DNA of 64,000 nucleotides, from positions 57,615 through 121,614 of the forward strand of contig NZ_JBGCCK010000022.1 in assembly GCF_041262525.1 (NCBI RefSeq). The letters run 5' to 3'. This DNA is from Streptacidiphilus sp041262525. GTDB taxonomy: Bacteria; Actinomycetota; Actinomycetes; Streptomycetales; Streptomycetaceae. Under the pieces are notes generated by a model. It had not been told where the DNA came from. It saw nothing but the letters and a program-made list of their open reading frames with translations, and searched no databases. Shown here in pieces: positions 54,911 through 63,950 of this stretch; positions within the stretch are counted from its first letter, which is position 1; the number at the start of each line of letters is the position of its first letter. The position numbers and the translations under genes are program-made.

Positions 54911-57577
54911 GTGGGTGACGCCACCGCGCGGGCTGCCGCCACGTTCGAACCGGTCGGCCGTTCCGTCGCCGCCGCGCGCGCCTTCGTCAGGGACACGCTG
55001 CAGGGCTGGGGCTTCGCCGAGGTCGTCGACGACGCGGTGGTGCTGGCCAGCGAACTGGTCACCAACGCCGTCGTGCACGCGGGCACCGCCGCGCACGTGC
55101 AGTGCCTGCGCCGTGCGGACTCGGTCAGGGTCGAGGTCGCCGACCGGTACCCGCGCCGCTCGCTGCCGATCTACCCCGGCCACGAGGACGGCCCGGCCGG
55201 CACCGCCGAGTTGGAGCGCGAGGGCGGCCGCGGTCTGCTCTTGTGCGCGGCGCTCGCGTCCCGCTGGGGCGTCGACTACACGGCCACCGACAAGCGGGTG
55301 TGGTTCTCGCTCGAACTCCCGGCCCGCGCCGCAGGCACCCGTTTCGCCGGCCCGGTCACCCCCGACAGCCTGCTGCCCGAGGCAGAGGCGGCCGTCCACG
55401 TCGCCGTGCTGCAGATCGACGCCGAGGGTCTGGTGTCGGTGTGGAACCAGGACGCGGAGCTGCTCTTCCAGCACCCGGCCGTCAAGGCCGTCGGCCGCCC
55501 GTTCGCCGAATTCGCCGCCTGGCCGCAGACGCCGGGCACCGGCCTCGGCTTCAGCGAGGCACTGCGCCTCTCCCGCTGGGAGGGCAGCTACGCGATCCGC
55601 CGCGCGGACGGCCGACTGCTCGCCGTCTACGCCGCCCACCTGCGGGTCAGGGACGCGCACGGCAGCCCCTCAACGGTCTGCCTGCTGGTGCGCGAGCAGG
55701 AGCGCGCCGTGCTTCAGTCCCCGCTGCGCGTGCACCCGGCCGCGTCCGAGGGTGCGGGAGCGCGCTCGGACGGCGCGGGCGTGGACGCCTTCCTGGGCTC
55801 GCTGATGGGCGGTCAGGCTCCGGACGACCTCGACGGGCTGCTGCAACGCACCGTCGAACGGGCCCGCGACATGCTCGACGGCGACGCCGCCTATCTGCTC
55901 CTCGCCACCGACGACGAGACCGAGTTGGAGGTCCGCGCCAGTTGCGGCCTGCCCTCGGGGCGGCAGCGCTTCGCGCGGGTCCCTGTCGTCGAATCGGGTT
56001 CCGGACGTTACGGCTCGGCGCGGCTGCCCGCCGTCCACGACGACCTGGCCGACTCCCCCGGCGCGGTGCCGCTGCTCAGCGGCACCGGCCTGCGCTCCGT
56101 GGTGACGGTGCCGCTCAAGGTCGAGGGCCGGCTGACCGGTTCACTCGGCGTGGCCGCGCAGACCCCCGGCCAGTACACCAACGACGACGCACTGCGGCTG
56201 CAGTTCGCCGCCGACCGGATCGCACTCGCGGTCGAGAGCGCCCGGCTCACCGAGCTGGAACGGCTGCGCCGCGGCTCGCTCTCCTTCCTGGTCGAGGCAT
56301 CCGACCTGCTGGCCGGCACCCTGGAACGGGACCAGACCCTGGCGCTGATGGCGCAGATGACGGTGCCGACCCTGGCTTCCTGGTGCGCCGTCTACACCAC
56401 CTACACCGGCATCGACCCCTCCGTCCCCGAGCTCGCCTATGTGCTGCACGAGGACGAGGAGCAGATCGACGGTCTGCGCGCCCTTCTGGAGAGCATCGCG
56501 CCCCCGGAACCCCTCAACGCGCCCAGCGCGCGGGACTGGCTCGCGCCCGGCGACGCGGCGCAGGACGCCGCCCTGCGCGCCTCCCTGCGCAGCCTCACCC
56601 CCGGCGAGAGCGCTGACGAAGGCAACGCGGCCCAGCGGACCGCCGCCGCGACGGCCGCGACCGTCGGCGGCGAAGCGGTCGTCCTGCCGCTGGTCGCCCG
56701 CAACCGCGTGATCGGGATGCTCACGCTCGGCAAGGCGGCCGACGAGAAGTTCCGCCGCGAGATCCTCGAACTCGCCGAGGACCTGTCGCGGCGGGCGGCG
56801 CTGGCACTGGACAACGCCCGTCTGTACTCGGAGCGCACCGCCATCAGCCGCGCGCTGCAGCGCAGCCTCCTTCCGCCCGCCGTGCCGCGGGTCCCTGGCG
56901 TCGAGGTCGAGGTCATCTACCGCGCGGCGGGCGAGGGCAACGAGGTCGGCGGCGACTTCTACGACATCTTCCCGATCCGCGAGGGCACCTACGGCTTCGC
57001 CATCGGCGACGTCTGCGGCACCGGCCCCGAGGCGGCCTCCGTCACCGGACTCGCCCGCCATTCGCTGCGGCTGCTGGCCCGCGAGGGGCTCTCCGCACCG
57101 GAGGTGCTGCAGCGCCTGAACGCGGCCATCCTCGACGAGGGCGACCGGGGCCGGTTCCTCACCCTGCTCTACGGCGAGATGACGCCGCGACCGGACGGCT
57201 CGGTCGCCCTCAGCTCGGTCTGCGCCGGCCACCCCCTGCCGCTGCGGCTGCGCCCGGACGGCACGGTCACCGCCGCCGCCTCGCCGCAGGCCCTGCTCGG
57301 CGTCATGGACGACCTGGAGCTCACAGCCGAATCTCTGGTCCTCGAACCGGGCGACGTCCTGCTCTGCGTCACCGACGGCGTCACCGAACGCCGCGAGGGC
57401 ACCCGCATGCTCGGCGACGACGGCCTCGCCGAGGTCCTCTCCGCCTGCACCGGCCTCACCGCCGGCGCGGTCGCCACCCGCGTCCTGCGCGCGGTCGAAC
57501 GCTTCGCCGCCGACCCGGCCTCGGACGACATGGCGATCCTGGCCCTCCGGATCCTGGGCGCCCCGGCCCAGCAGTGA
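54911..57577 (+). CDS. osaC: Multidomain regulator OsaC (anti-sigma kinase, PAS, GAF, PP2C)
   Basis: An 888-aa soluble protein. Domain order: RsbW/SpoIIAB-type ATPase (about 15-140, DAVVLASELVTNAVVHAG and GGRGLLLCAAL), PAS (about 165-280), GAF (about 300-450), a second GAF-like region (about 465-640) and a PP2C/SpoIIE phosphatase (about 655-885, GGDFYDIFPI, IGDVCGTGPEAA, LCVTDGVTERREG, SDDMAILAL). In S. coelicolor OsaC helps return SigB to its inactive state after osmotic stress. GTG 54911 has GGAGGAGG 7 nt upstream. Divergent from osaA. Residue ranges are approximate. Confidence 0.9.
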   Translation: MGDATARAAATFEPVGRSVAAARAFVRDTLQGWGFAEVVDDAVVLASELVTNAVVHAGTAAHVQCLRRADSVRVEVADRYPRRSLPIYPGHEDGPAGTAELEREGGRGLLLCAALASRWGVDYTATDKRVWFSLELPARAAGTRFAGPVTPDSLLPEAEAAVHVAVLQIDAEGLVSVWNQDAELLFQHPAVKAVGRPFAEFAAWPQTPGTGLGFSEALRLSRWEGSYAIRRADGRLLAVYAAHLRVRDAHGSPSTVCLLVREQERAVLQSPLRVHPAASEGAGARSDGAGVDAFLGSLMGGQAPDDLDGLLQRTVERARDMLDGDAAYLLLATDDETELEVRASCGLPSGRQRFARVPVVESGSGRYGSARLPAVHDDLADSPGAVPLLSGTGLRSVVTVPLKVEGRLTGSLGVAAQTPGQYTNDDALRLQFAADRIALAVESARLTELERLRRGSLSFLVEASDLLAGTLERDQTLALMAQMTVPTLASWCAVYTTYTGIDPSVPELAYVLHEDEEQIDGLRALLESIAPPEPLNAPSARDWLAPGDAAQDAALRASLRSLTPGESADEGNAAQRTAAATAATVGGEAVVLPLVARNRVIGMLTLGKAADEKFRREILELAEDLSRRAALALDNARLYSERTAISRALQRSLLPPAVPRVPGVEVEVIYRAAGEGNEVGGDFYDIFPIREGTYGFAIGDVCGTGPEAASVTGLARHSLRLLAREGLSAPEVLQRLNAAILDEGDRGRFLTLLYGEMTPRPDGSVALSSVCAGHPLPLRLRPDGTVTAAASPQALLGVMDDLELTAESLVLEPGDVLLCVTDGVTERREGTRMLGDDGLAEVLSACTGLTAGAVATRVLRAVERFAADPASDDMAILALRILGAPAQQ

Positions 57578-57806
57578 GCCGCGCCGTCCGCACCGCCGTG
57601 AGCTGCACCGCCCCGAAGATCACCGCGATCATCAGCGCCACAAAGCACACCGGTTCCGAGGGGAGGCGTCGCCTCCGCTTCACCCACCAGGTTCCAAACC
57701 TTCACAGAGCACAGCCATCGACTTGTCCGGATCTGATGCGCTTGAGGCAGCCGTGGGGCAGAAGTGACCCCTGTTGCGCCGGATTCAGCGCTCCTACCAT
57801 CGGCGA

Positions 57807-60410
57807 ATGTCCCGCCCCTCGCGTCGCGCACCGTTCGCCGCACTGGTCACCGTCACCGCCCTCCTCGCGGTCTGCCTCGCCGCCGCCTACGCGGACCCGA
57901 CGTCGCTGTTCGCGCCGCTGCCGTGGTCCGCGCTGCGGGTGACGCCGGTGCGCGGGCTCTGGTCCGTCGCCGGGGTCGCCGTGTTCCTGCCGGTGCTGGC
58001 GTTGGTGACCGCGTGGGGCACCGTCGTGTCCTACCGCAGCGCCGGGCCCACCGCCGGACGCGGCCGGATCACGGTGCGGCTCTGGGTCGTCACCGTACTG
58101 GCCGCCGCCCTGGCCCGGCTCGCGCAGACGCTCGCCGAGACCGCCGGTGCGGCCATCCACGGCGGGGCCCGCACCCTCGCCGCGACCGCGCTGTGGGACT
58201 GCGGACTGACCGCCGAGCGCACGGCGCTGCTCAGCTGGCTGCCCGCCCTGCTCGGCGCGCTCGCCTACCGCCGGCGCAGGGTGGCGGAGGAGCCTCGTCG
58301 GCGTCGCCGGATGCCCCCGCACTACGGCTGGCGCTGGTCGCTGACCGGGACGGCGCTGCCGCTCGCGCTGCTCGGGCCCCTGGTCGGCCCGCTGCTCTGG
58401 GAGGGCTCGCCGGCCGCCTCCTTCTACGGCGAGCAGCTGAGCCTGCGACGCCTCCCCTTCGGTCTCGACCTCGGCCCGGGCCGCTTCGCGGTCGAGCTCG
58501 CGGCGGCCGCGATCGTGGGCGCGGCCCTGCTCTCCCGCTCCTCGCGGCGCTTCGACTACACCCGGCCCAGCCACCTGCTGCTCGGCGGCTGGCTGGCCGC
58601 CCTCGGCGGCGGCGCGGGCGCGGGCGTCGTCCAGGCACTGCTGGCACTCCCCCGCGACCTCGGCTGGAGTGGCGGCCCAGGCGGCGGCAGCCTCGGCAGC
58701 GGCGACCTCTTCGTGATTCCCGACGCGGCGCTGCGGATCGGCACCGGGCTCTCTCTCGGCGTCGCCTTCGGCTGGGCGATCGTCCCCGCGCTCCTGGTGA
58801 TCAGCCGTCTGCTGGACGTCATATCCGGTCAGCGCCGCCGGATCGCGAGCGTGATCGCGTCGGCGACCGTGCTGGCCCTCGGCTCCTGGCTGCTGGCCCA
58901 GGCGACTCCGACCACCGCGACGGCCGCTCCCTCCGTCAACGCCGCCGCACGCGCGACCGCCGACCAGGACCTGCCGGCACTCACCGTCCGGCCCGCGTCC
59001 GGCAGCGCACCTGCGGAGATCACCGACGTCAACGGCCGTCAGGTGCTGCTGCGCGGCGTCAACGTCAACCAGCTCGTCGACTACTACGCACCGACGCCAG
59101 GCCGGCAGACCGTCCGCCCGCTCGGCGACGGCGACTTTGCGGCGATGGCCTCGCTCGGCTTCGACGTCGTCCGCTTGGACATCTCCTGGTCCGCGCTGGA
59201 GCCGAGCCGGGGCCGCTACGACCAGGCGTACCTCGACAAGATCCGCGCGACGGTGGCGATGGCCGCCAAGCACGGCCTCTACACCGACCTCGACCTGCAC
59301 GAGGACGCCTGGGGCCCCGCACTCGCCGCGCCCGCAGGGACCAGCTGCCCCGCAGGCACCACCCCCGCTCTCGGCTACGACGGCGCGCCCGCCTGGGCCA
59401 CGCTGACCGACGGCGCCTCGCGCTGCCAGAACCTCAGCCGGGACCTCACCCCCGCCAACGCCCGTGCGTTCACCGCCTTCTACCACGACACCGACGGCAT
59501 TCAGACCGAACTCACCCGCACCTGGGCCCTGTTGGCGCGCACCTTCGCCGGCGACCCGGCCGTCGCGGGTTACGGACTTCTCAACGAGCCCGGCATCGGC
59601 GAGGATCCGCCGGCCACCTCGTCCGTGCTGCTCGGGGCCTACTACCACCGCGCGGTCCAGGCGATCCGCACCGCCGAGAGCCAGGCGACCGGTGGCTTCC
59701 CGCACCTGGCCTTCGTCGAGCCGAGTGTGCTCTGGTCCGGGCTCGGCTTCGACGCGGCACCGCCGCGCGGCTTCAGCACCGACCCCTACCTCGTCTTCGC
59801 GCCCCACCTCTACAGCCAGTCGATCACCATGGACCAGTCCCTCGGACTGACCCTCGTCTCGGTCGAGCGCGGCTTCGCCCTGGCCGAGCAGCAGGCCAAG
59901 GCCTACGGGATGCCGCTCTGGAGCGGCGAGTGGGGCTGGTTCGGCTCCAACGTCCCCCAGAACGGAGCGATGATGCGACGCTTCGCCGCGGCCGAGGACC
60001 AGGCGCGGATCGGGGACGCCTTCTGGGTCTGGAAGCAGGCGTGCGGCAGCCCGGAGAGCGACCAGCACGCGAGCACCGTCGGCAACCTCGTCGGCGTCGA
60101 CTGCGCGACCGGCAAGGACCTCCCCCCGGCGGGCACCGTCCTCACCGTCCTCTCCCGCGCCTACCCGCGCACCGCCCCCGGCACGCTCACGCGCCTCGCC
60201 TCCGGCCCGGACACTGGGACCTTCTCCCTGGCCGGCACCGCGCCGGCCGGCGGCTCCGGGATCGCCTGCACGCTCACGGTCTGGTACCCGGGCAAGGGGA
60301 AGCCGACGCCGCGCGTCCAGGGCGTGGCCCAGCTGACGGAGCGCCAGCAGCCCGGCGGCTGGTTCATCTCCGGTTGCGCGACGGGGAGTTACCGCCTCGA
60401 CATCGGCTGA
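57807..60410 (+). CDS. Polytopic membrane domain fused to GH5 (endoglycoceramidase-like) glycosidase
   Basis: An 867-aa protein. Residues 1 to about 370 hold seven to eight hydrophobic segments (for example FAALVTVTALLAVCLAAAYA and LIVISRLLDVI-type helices near 330-370). A GH5 catalytic domain (about 390-740) follows outside the membrane: FDVVRLDISWSALEPSRGRY, DLHEDAWG, LLNEPG (acid/base Glu near 594) and WSGEWGWFG (nucleophile Glu near 708). A C-terminal beta-sandwich (about 745-867) has a Cys pair. The HEDAWG and overall layout resemble endoglycosylceramidases rather than plain cellulases. ATG 57807 lies 6 nt from TACCAT (57795-57800), so probably leaderless; TTG 57774 was rejected. The substrate is unknown. 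Confidence 0.82.
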   Translation: MSRPSRRAPFAALVTVTALLAVCLAAAYADPTSLFAPLPWSALRVTPVRGLWSVAGVAVFLPVLALVTAWGTVVSYRSAGPTAGRGRITVRLWVVTVLAAALARLAQTLAETAGAAIHGGARTLAATALWDCGLTAERTALLSWLPALLGALAYRRRRVAEEPRRRRRMPPHYGWRWSLTGTALPLALLGPLVGPLLWEGSPAASFYGEQLSLRRLPFGLDLGPGRFAVELAAAAIVGAALLSRSSRRFDYTRPSHLLLGGWLAALGGGAGAGVVQALLALPRDLGWSGGPGGGSLGSGDLFVIPDAALRIGTGLSLGVAFGWAIVPALLVISRLLDVISGQRRRIASVIASATVLALGSWLLAQATPTTATAAPSVNAAARATADQDLPALTVRPASGSAPAEITDVNGRQVLLRGVNVNQLVDYYAPTPGRQTVRPLGDGDFAAMASLGFDVVRLDISWSALEPSRGRYDQAYLDKIRATVAMAAKHGLYTDLDLHEDAWGPALAAPAGTSCPAGTTPALGYDGAPAWATLTDGASRCQNLSRDLTPANARAFTAFYHDTDGIQTELTRTWALLARTFAGDPAVAGYGLLNEPGIGEDPPATSSVLLGAYYHRAVQAIRTAESQATGGFPHLAFVEPSVLWSGLGFDAAPPRGFSTDPYLVFAPHLYSQSITMDQSLGLTLVSVERGFALAEQQAKAYGMPLWSGEWGWFGSNVPQNGAMMRRFAAAEDQARIGDAFWVWKQACGSPESDQHASTVGNLVGVDCATGKDLPPAGTVLTVLSRAYPRTAPGTLTRLASGPDTGTFSLAGTAPAGGSGIACTLTVWYPGKGKPTPRVQGVAQLTERQQPGGWFISGCATGSYRLDIG

Positions 60411-60593
60411 GGCGGTTCGCTCGGCGTTCCATAAACCTCCAGGCAGGTCAGCCGCGGTAGATCTTCGAAATTGCTCGATATCACTCTGATTACGGTAGGT
60501 TGACGACCGGTCACTGTCGGGTACGGAACAACCATCAGAGAAAGGCGGCCACCACCCGACCGCCGGCCAGCATCACCAGTGAAAGGAGCCCCC

Positions 60594-61163
60594 GTGAGCA
60601 ACGAAGCCGCGGTGGCCAACAACCGCTCCCTCACTCTCGGCGCCGCAGCAGGCCCGCTCGGCTACCTCGCCCTCGGCCTGACCCTGCTCGCCTACGGCCT
60701 CGTCTCCACCGGCGTCATCCACAACACCGCCGGCGCCGACACCAAGGACCTCGCCTTCTGGGTCGGCGGCGTCACCCTCTTCATCGCCGGCCTGCTCGAG
60801 TTCCGCGCCGGCAGCGCGAGCACCGGCACCGCCTTCGGCGGCCTCGGCGCGCTGTGGATCGCCGCGTCGCAGATGACGATGACGTCCGCCAATGCAGCCG
60901 GACTCTTCTTCACTCTCTGGGCCCTGCTCGCACTCACGCTGACCGCCGCGCACTGGGGCAACGGCAGCATGCTGGTCCGCGGGGTCTACGGCCTCTTCAC
61001 CGTCGCCCTGGTGCTCTGGGCGATCGGCGACTTCGCCAACAGCTCCGGCCTCGGCAAGGTCGCCGGCTGGGTCGCCGCTGTCGCAGGGCTGCTCTCCTGG
61101 TACGCCGCCACGGTCTCCCTCGGCGGCAACAAGTGGGGCCCGCTCACTCTCCCCGTCCGCTGA
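60594..61163 (+). CDS. GPR1/FUN34/YaaH (SatP-like) acetate-type permease
   Basis: A 189-aa membrane protein with six hydrophobic segments and the family entry AAGPLGYLALGLTLLAYGLV, then FWVGGVTLFIAGLLEFRAGS and LFFTLWALLALTLTAAHWGN. Family members carry acetate or succinate; the canonical NPAPLGL motif is changed to AAGPLGY here, so the substrate is not assured. GTG at 60594 follows AAGGAG by about 6 nt. It overlaps the convergent PAP2 gene by 20 bp at the 3' end. The 183-bp upstream gap contains a GCGTTCCATAAAC 13-mer shared with the benE region. Confidence 0.85.
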   Translation: MSNEAAVANNRSLTLGAAAGPLGYLALGLTLLAYGLVSTGVIHNTAGADTKDLAFWVGGVTLFIAGLLEFRAGSASTGTAFGGLGALWIAASQMTMTSANAAGLFFTLWALLALTLTAAHWGNGSMLVRGVYGLFTVALVLWAIGDFANSSGLGKVAGWVAAVAGLLSWYAATVSLGGNKWGPLTLPVR

Positions 61164-62049
61164 CGGCCTGAGAGCGACTCGCAACACCCACGGGAGCGGC
61201 CGGCCGGGACCCGAGGGGAGTCGCCGGTCCGCCCTCCACCGCACGTCGCAGCAGGTACGCGGCCCGCAACCGGGCCGCGTACCACTGCACCGCGTAGGCG
61301 AGGAGCAGCAGCGCGACAGCGGCGACGCCGTCGAGCCAGTAGTGGTTGGCGGTGACCACGACGACCGCGACGGTCAGGATCGGGTGCGCCAGCACCAGCC
61401 AGCGCCAGCGGCTCCGGCTGACCGTGATCACCGCGACAGCCACCAGCACGCACCAGGCGACATGGACCGAGGGCATGGCGGAGTACGAATCGGCCTGCAC
61501 GCCGCCGATGGTCGTCCCGTAGACGGACTGGCCGTACTGCGCCGCCACGTCGACCATCCCGCTGCCCGGCAGCAACCGCGGCGGCGCCACCGGTATCAGC
61601 TGGACCAGCAGCGACCAGGCCGTGACCAGCACCAGCGTCATCCGGACCCAGGGGTAGGCGTGCCGGTGCCGTAGAAAGAGCCAGATCAGGAGCGTGATGA
61701 CCGCGCCGAAGTGCAGCGTCGCGTAGTAGTAGTCGGCCCCCTGCATCAGCAGCGCATGCGGCTGCACCCAGCTCTGCAGCGCCGCCTCGCTCGGGAGATG
61801 GAGGCGGCGCTCGGCGTCCCAGATGGCCTGCCCGCGCGAGAGAGCTCCGTCCGTGCTCATCACGGAGAGCTGACCGGCGAACTGCCAGATCGCGAAGAGG
61901 CCGAGGACCGTGGCCAGCTCGCGCAGAACCAGCCCCACGTTGTGCCGCCGCGACGACGGCGCCCCGATCCGCCGAACGGCCACGGACGCGCCGAAGGCCA
62001 GCGCCGCGACCGTTCCTGCGGACTGCCAGTTCAGCGTGAGGTTCTGCAC
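61144..62049 (-). CDS. PAP2-superfamily membrane enzyme (AUR1/inositolphosphotransferase-like)
   Basis: A 301-aa protein with five to six TM helices. The PAP2 catalytic motifs are YSAMPSVHVAWCVLV and ANHYWLDGVAAVALLL, with both His residues. The long loop PPRLLPGSGMVDVAAQYGQS and the SMPSVH spelling fit the PF14378-type (AUR1-like) group, which includes phosphoinositol and mannan transferases. GTG at 62049 has AAAGGGGG upstream. Function likely in lipid or glycolipid head-group transfer; substrate unknown. It is convergent with the acetate-type permease. Confidence 0.82.
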   Translation of the reverse strand: MQNLTLNWQSAGTVAALAFGASVAVRRIGAPSSRRHNVGLVLRELATVLGLFAIWQFAGQLSVMSTDGALSRGQAIWDAERRLHLPSEAALQSWVQPHALLMQGADYYYATLHFGAVITLLIWLFLRHRHAYPWVRMTLVLVTAWSLLVQLIPVAPPRLLPGSGMVDVAAQYGQSVYGTTIGGVQADSYSAMPSVHVAWCVLVAVAVITVSRSRWRWLVLAHPILTVAVVVVTANHYWLDGVAAVALLLLAYAVQWYAARLRAAYLLRRAVEGGPATPLGSRPAAPVGVASRSQAVSGRGE

Positions 62050-62114
62050 AGTGCCGGCCCCCTTTCCCAGCGCTCACCGTAGTGCCAACCCATGACAGCG
62101 CGCGCGTCGGGCCG

Positions 62115-62681
62115 CTATCCGAGCGGGTGCCGGATCAGCAGCGAGGCGTGGACAGGTTCGTGCCCCAGCGCGGCGTAGGTGTGGGGCGTGTCCGCCGCCC
62201 AGGACGCATGCTCACCGGCCCGGACCGTCAGCGGGCTGCCCGCCGGGCCGACCTGCGCGGTTCCGGAGAAGACGGTGAGGTATTCGATCACTCCGCGCGG
62301 GTGAGCCGGGGAGGTCTGCAGCACTCCGGGACGGATCTCCAGTCGGTAGAGCTCGGTGCTGGTCCCGCCGTCCCCGCCGTCCTGGAAGACCTCCAGCAGC
62401 CGGGCAATCACGGCGCTGCCGTGCACGTCCGGCACGCCAAGCTGCCCGCCCGGTGCCGACAGCAGCATGGCCAGCGGGACGTCCAACTGCCCAGCGATCG
62501 CGTAGAGAGTCTCGGCGGTCGGATTGCGGGTGCCCGTCTCCAGCCCGGAAAGAGTCGCCTTGCCGATCCCCGCACGCCGCGCCAGCTCGGACAGGCTGAT
62601 CCCGCGCTGCGCGCGGAGCGCGCGGATGCGCTCCCCGGTCGCCGTGGCGGCAGCGGGTGTCCAGTGCCCGGAATTCTCCAT
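62115..62681 (-). CDS. XRE-family regulator with C-terminal cupin domain
   Basis: A 188-aa regulator. HTH: IRALRAQRGISLSELARRAG, then IGKATLSGLETGTRNPTAET and LYAIAGQLDVPLAMLL; cupin: about 105-185 with VIEYLTVFSGTAQVGP and AGEHASWAADTPHTYAAL. Such XRE-cupin proteins often repress an adjacent transporter gene. ATG 62681 has GGGGA about 9 nt upstream; ATG 62699 is the alternative. Divergent from benE with the palindrome GTTCC-N6-GGAAC between them, so it probably controls benE and itself. Confidence 0.85.
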   Translation of the reverse strand: MENSGHWTPAAATATGERIRALRAQRGISLSELARRAGIGKATLSGLETGTRNPTAETLYAIAGQLDVPLAMLLSAPGGQLGVPDVHGSAVIARLLEVFQDGGDGGTSTELYRLEIRPGVLQTSPAHPRGVIEYLTVFSGTAQVGPAGSPLTVRAGEHASWAADTPHTYAALGHEPVHASLLIRHPLG

Positions 62682-62708
62682 GGCGTCGAGTATCCCCATT
62701 CCGCTAGC

Positions 62709-62724
62709 GTTCCATAAACGGAAC
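62709..62724. promoter_or_regulatory. Palindromic operator between XRE-cupin gene and benE
   Basis: GTTCC (62709-62713) and GGAAC (62720-62724) form a perfect inverted repeat around ATAAAC. It lies between the divergent starts (62681/62699 and 62751), a position suited to control of both. Confidence 0.6.
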
Positions 62725-62750
62725 ACTCGCGCCCACTGGGAGACTCACCG

Positions 62751-63905
62751 ATGCCGGGCCGCATACCCGCACAACCGCTGACGGCGGGCCTGATCACCGC
62801 GGTGGTCGGGTTCAGCAGCTCCTTCGCCCTGGTCCTGACCGGTCTGCGAGCGGTGGGGGCCACCCGTGACGAGGCGGTCTCCGGGCTGCTGCTTCTCTGC
62901 CTGAGCATGGGCGCCCTCGCCATCTGGCTCGGGCTGCGCTTCCGCCAGCCCATCAGCATCGCTTGGTCGACGCCTGGCGCGGCCCTGCTCGCGGGCGCGG
63001 GCACCCAGGCAGGCGGCTATCGGTACGCGGTCGGGGCCTTCCTGGTCTGCGGGCTCCTGCTGACGGTGACCGGGCTGTGGTCCCGACTCAGCCGAGTGGT
63101 TGCCGCGATTCCGACCGGGCTGGCGACGGGGCTCCTGGCAGGCGTACTGCTGCCACTGTGCCTGGCACCGGTCCAGGCGGCGTTCCGACTGCCCGCGATG
63201 ATGCTGCCCGTGCTCGCGGTATGGGCGGTGCTCATGCGGTTCGCCCGTCGCTGGGCGACGCCCGGGGCGCTCGGAGCGGCGCTGGTCGTCGTCGCCGTGA
63301 GAACGGGAGGCCACCTCGGAACCACAGCGGCCTCGCTGCTCCCCCGGCTGAGCTTCACTGCGCCGGCCTTCGATTGGTCGACGCTGGTGGGCATCGCGCT
63401 GCCGCTGTACGTCATCACCATGGCCTCGCAAAACATCCCGGGCCTGGCCCTGCTCCGCCACTTCGGCTACCAGCCGCCGGTACGACCGGTCCTGACGGCT
63501 ACCGGCTTGAGCACGGCGGCAACCGCCCTGGGCGGCGGCTACACGATCAATCTGGCCGCCATCACGGCGGCCCTGGTCGCCGGCCCCGACGCCCACCCCG
63601 ACCGCGACCGTCGCTGGATCGCCTCGGTCACCGCCGGCGTCTGCTACATCCTGCTCGGCCTCACGGCAGGCGCATCCGCCGTCCTGCTCACGACGGCGCC
63701 CCCGCAATTGGTCGAGGCGATCGCGGGCCTGGCACTGCTGCCGACGCTCGGCTCGGCTCTTTCGTCGGCCCTGGCCGACGAGAACGGTCGCGAGGCGGCA
63801 GTGGTGACGTTCGTCGTGGCCGCGTCGGGGGTCTCCGCGTTCGGCATCGGCGCGCCGGTCTGGGCCCTGGCGGCGGGACTGGTCATGCGGAAAGTGGTCA
63901 GATAA
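62751..63905 (+). CDS. benE: Benzoate/H+ symporter BenE family transporter
   Basis: A 384-aa transporter with about 12 hydrophobic segments and the BenE pattern AGLITAVVGFSSSFALVLTG, FRQPISIAWSTPGAALLAG, ITMASQNIPGLALLRHFGYQ and LGGGYTINLAAITAAL. Members import benzoate by proton symport, but no benzoate catabolic genes are in the window, so the substrate may be another aromatic acid or purine-like molecule. ATG 62751 has GGGAG about 8 nt upstream. Its stop is followed immediately by a strong hairpin. Confidence 0.9.
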   Translation: MPGRIPAQPLTAGLITAVVGFSSSFALVLTGLRAVGATRDEAVSGLLLLCLSMGALAIWLGLRFRQPISIAWSTPGAALLAGAGTQAGGYRYAVGAFLVCGLLLTVTGLWSRLSRVVAAIPTGLATGLLAGVLLPLCLAPVQAAFRLPAMMLPVLAVWAVLMRFARRWATPGALGAALVVVAVRTGGHLGTTAASLLPRLSFTAPAFDWSTLVGIALPLYVITMASQNIPGLALLRHFGYQPPVRPVLTATGLSTAATALGGGYTINLAAITAALVAGPDAHPDRDRRWIASVTAGVCYILLGLTAGASAVLLTTAPPQLVEAIAGLALLPTLGSALSSALADENGREAAVVTFVVAASGVSAFGIGAPVWALAAGLVMRKVVR

Positions 63906-63944
63906 CAGTGAAGCCCCCTGACCGATGGTCAGGGGGCTTCACTG
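63906..63944. terminator. Bidirectional hairpin terminator between benE and the rRNA operon
   Basis: CAGTGAAGCCCCCTGACC (63906-63923) pairs perfectly with its inverse at 63927-63944 around a 3-nt loop: an 18-bp stem. It starts directly after the benE stop and 6 bp past the mature 3' end of 5S rRNA on the other strand, so it can end both. Confidence 0.92.
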
Positions 63945-63950
63945 GAAAGG

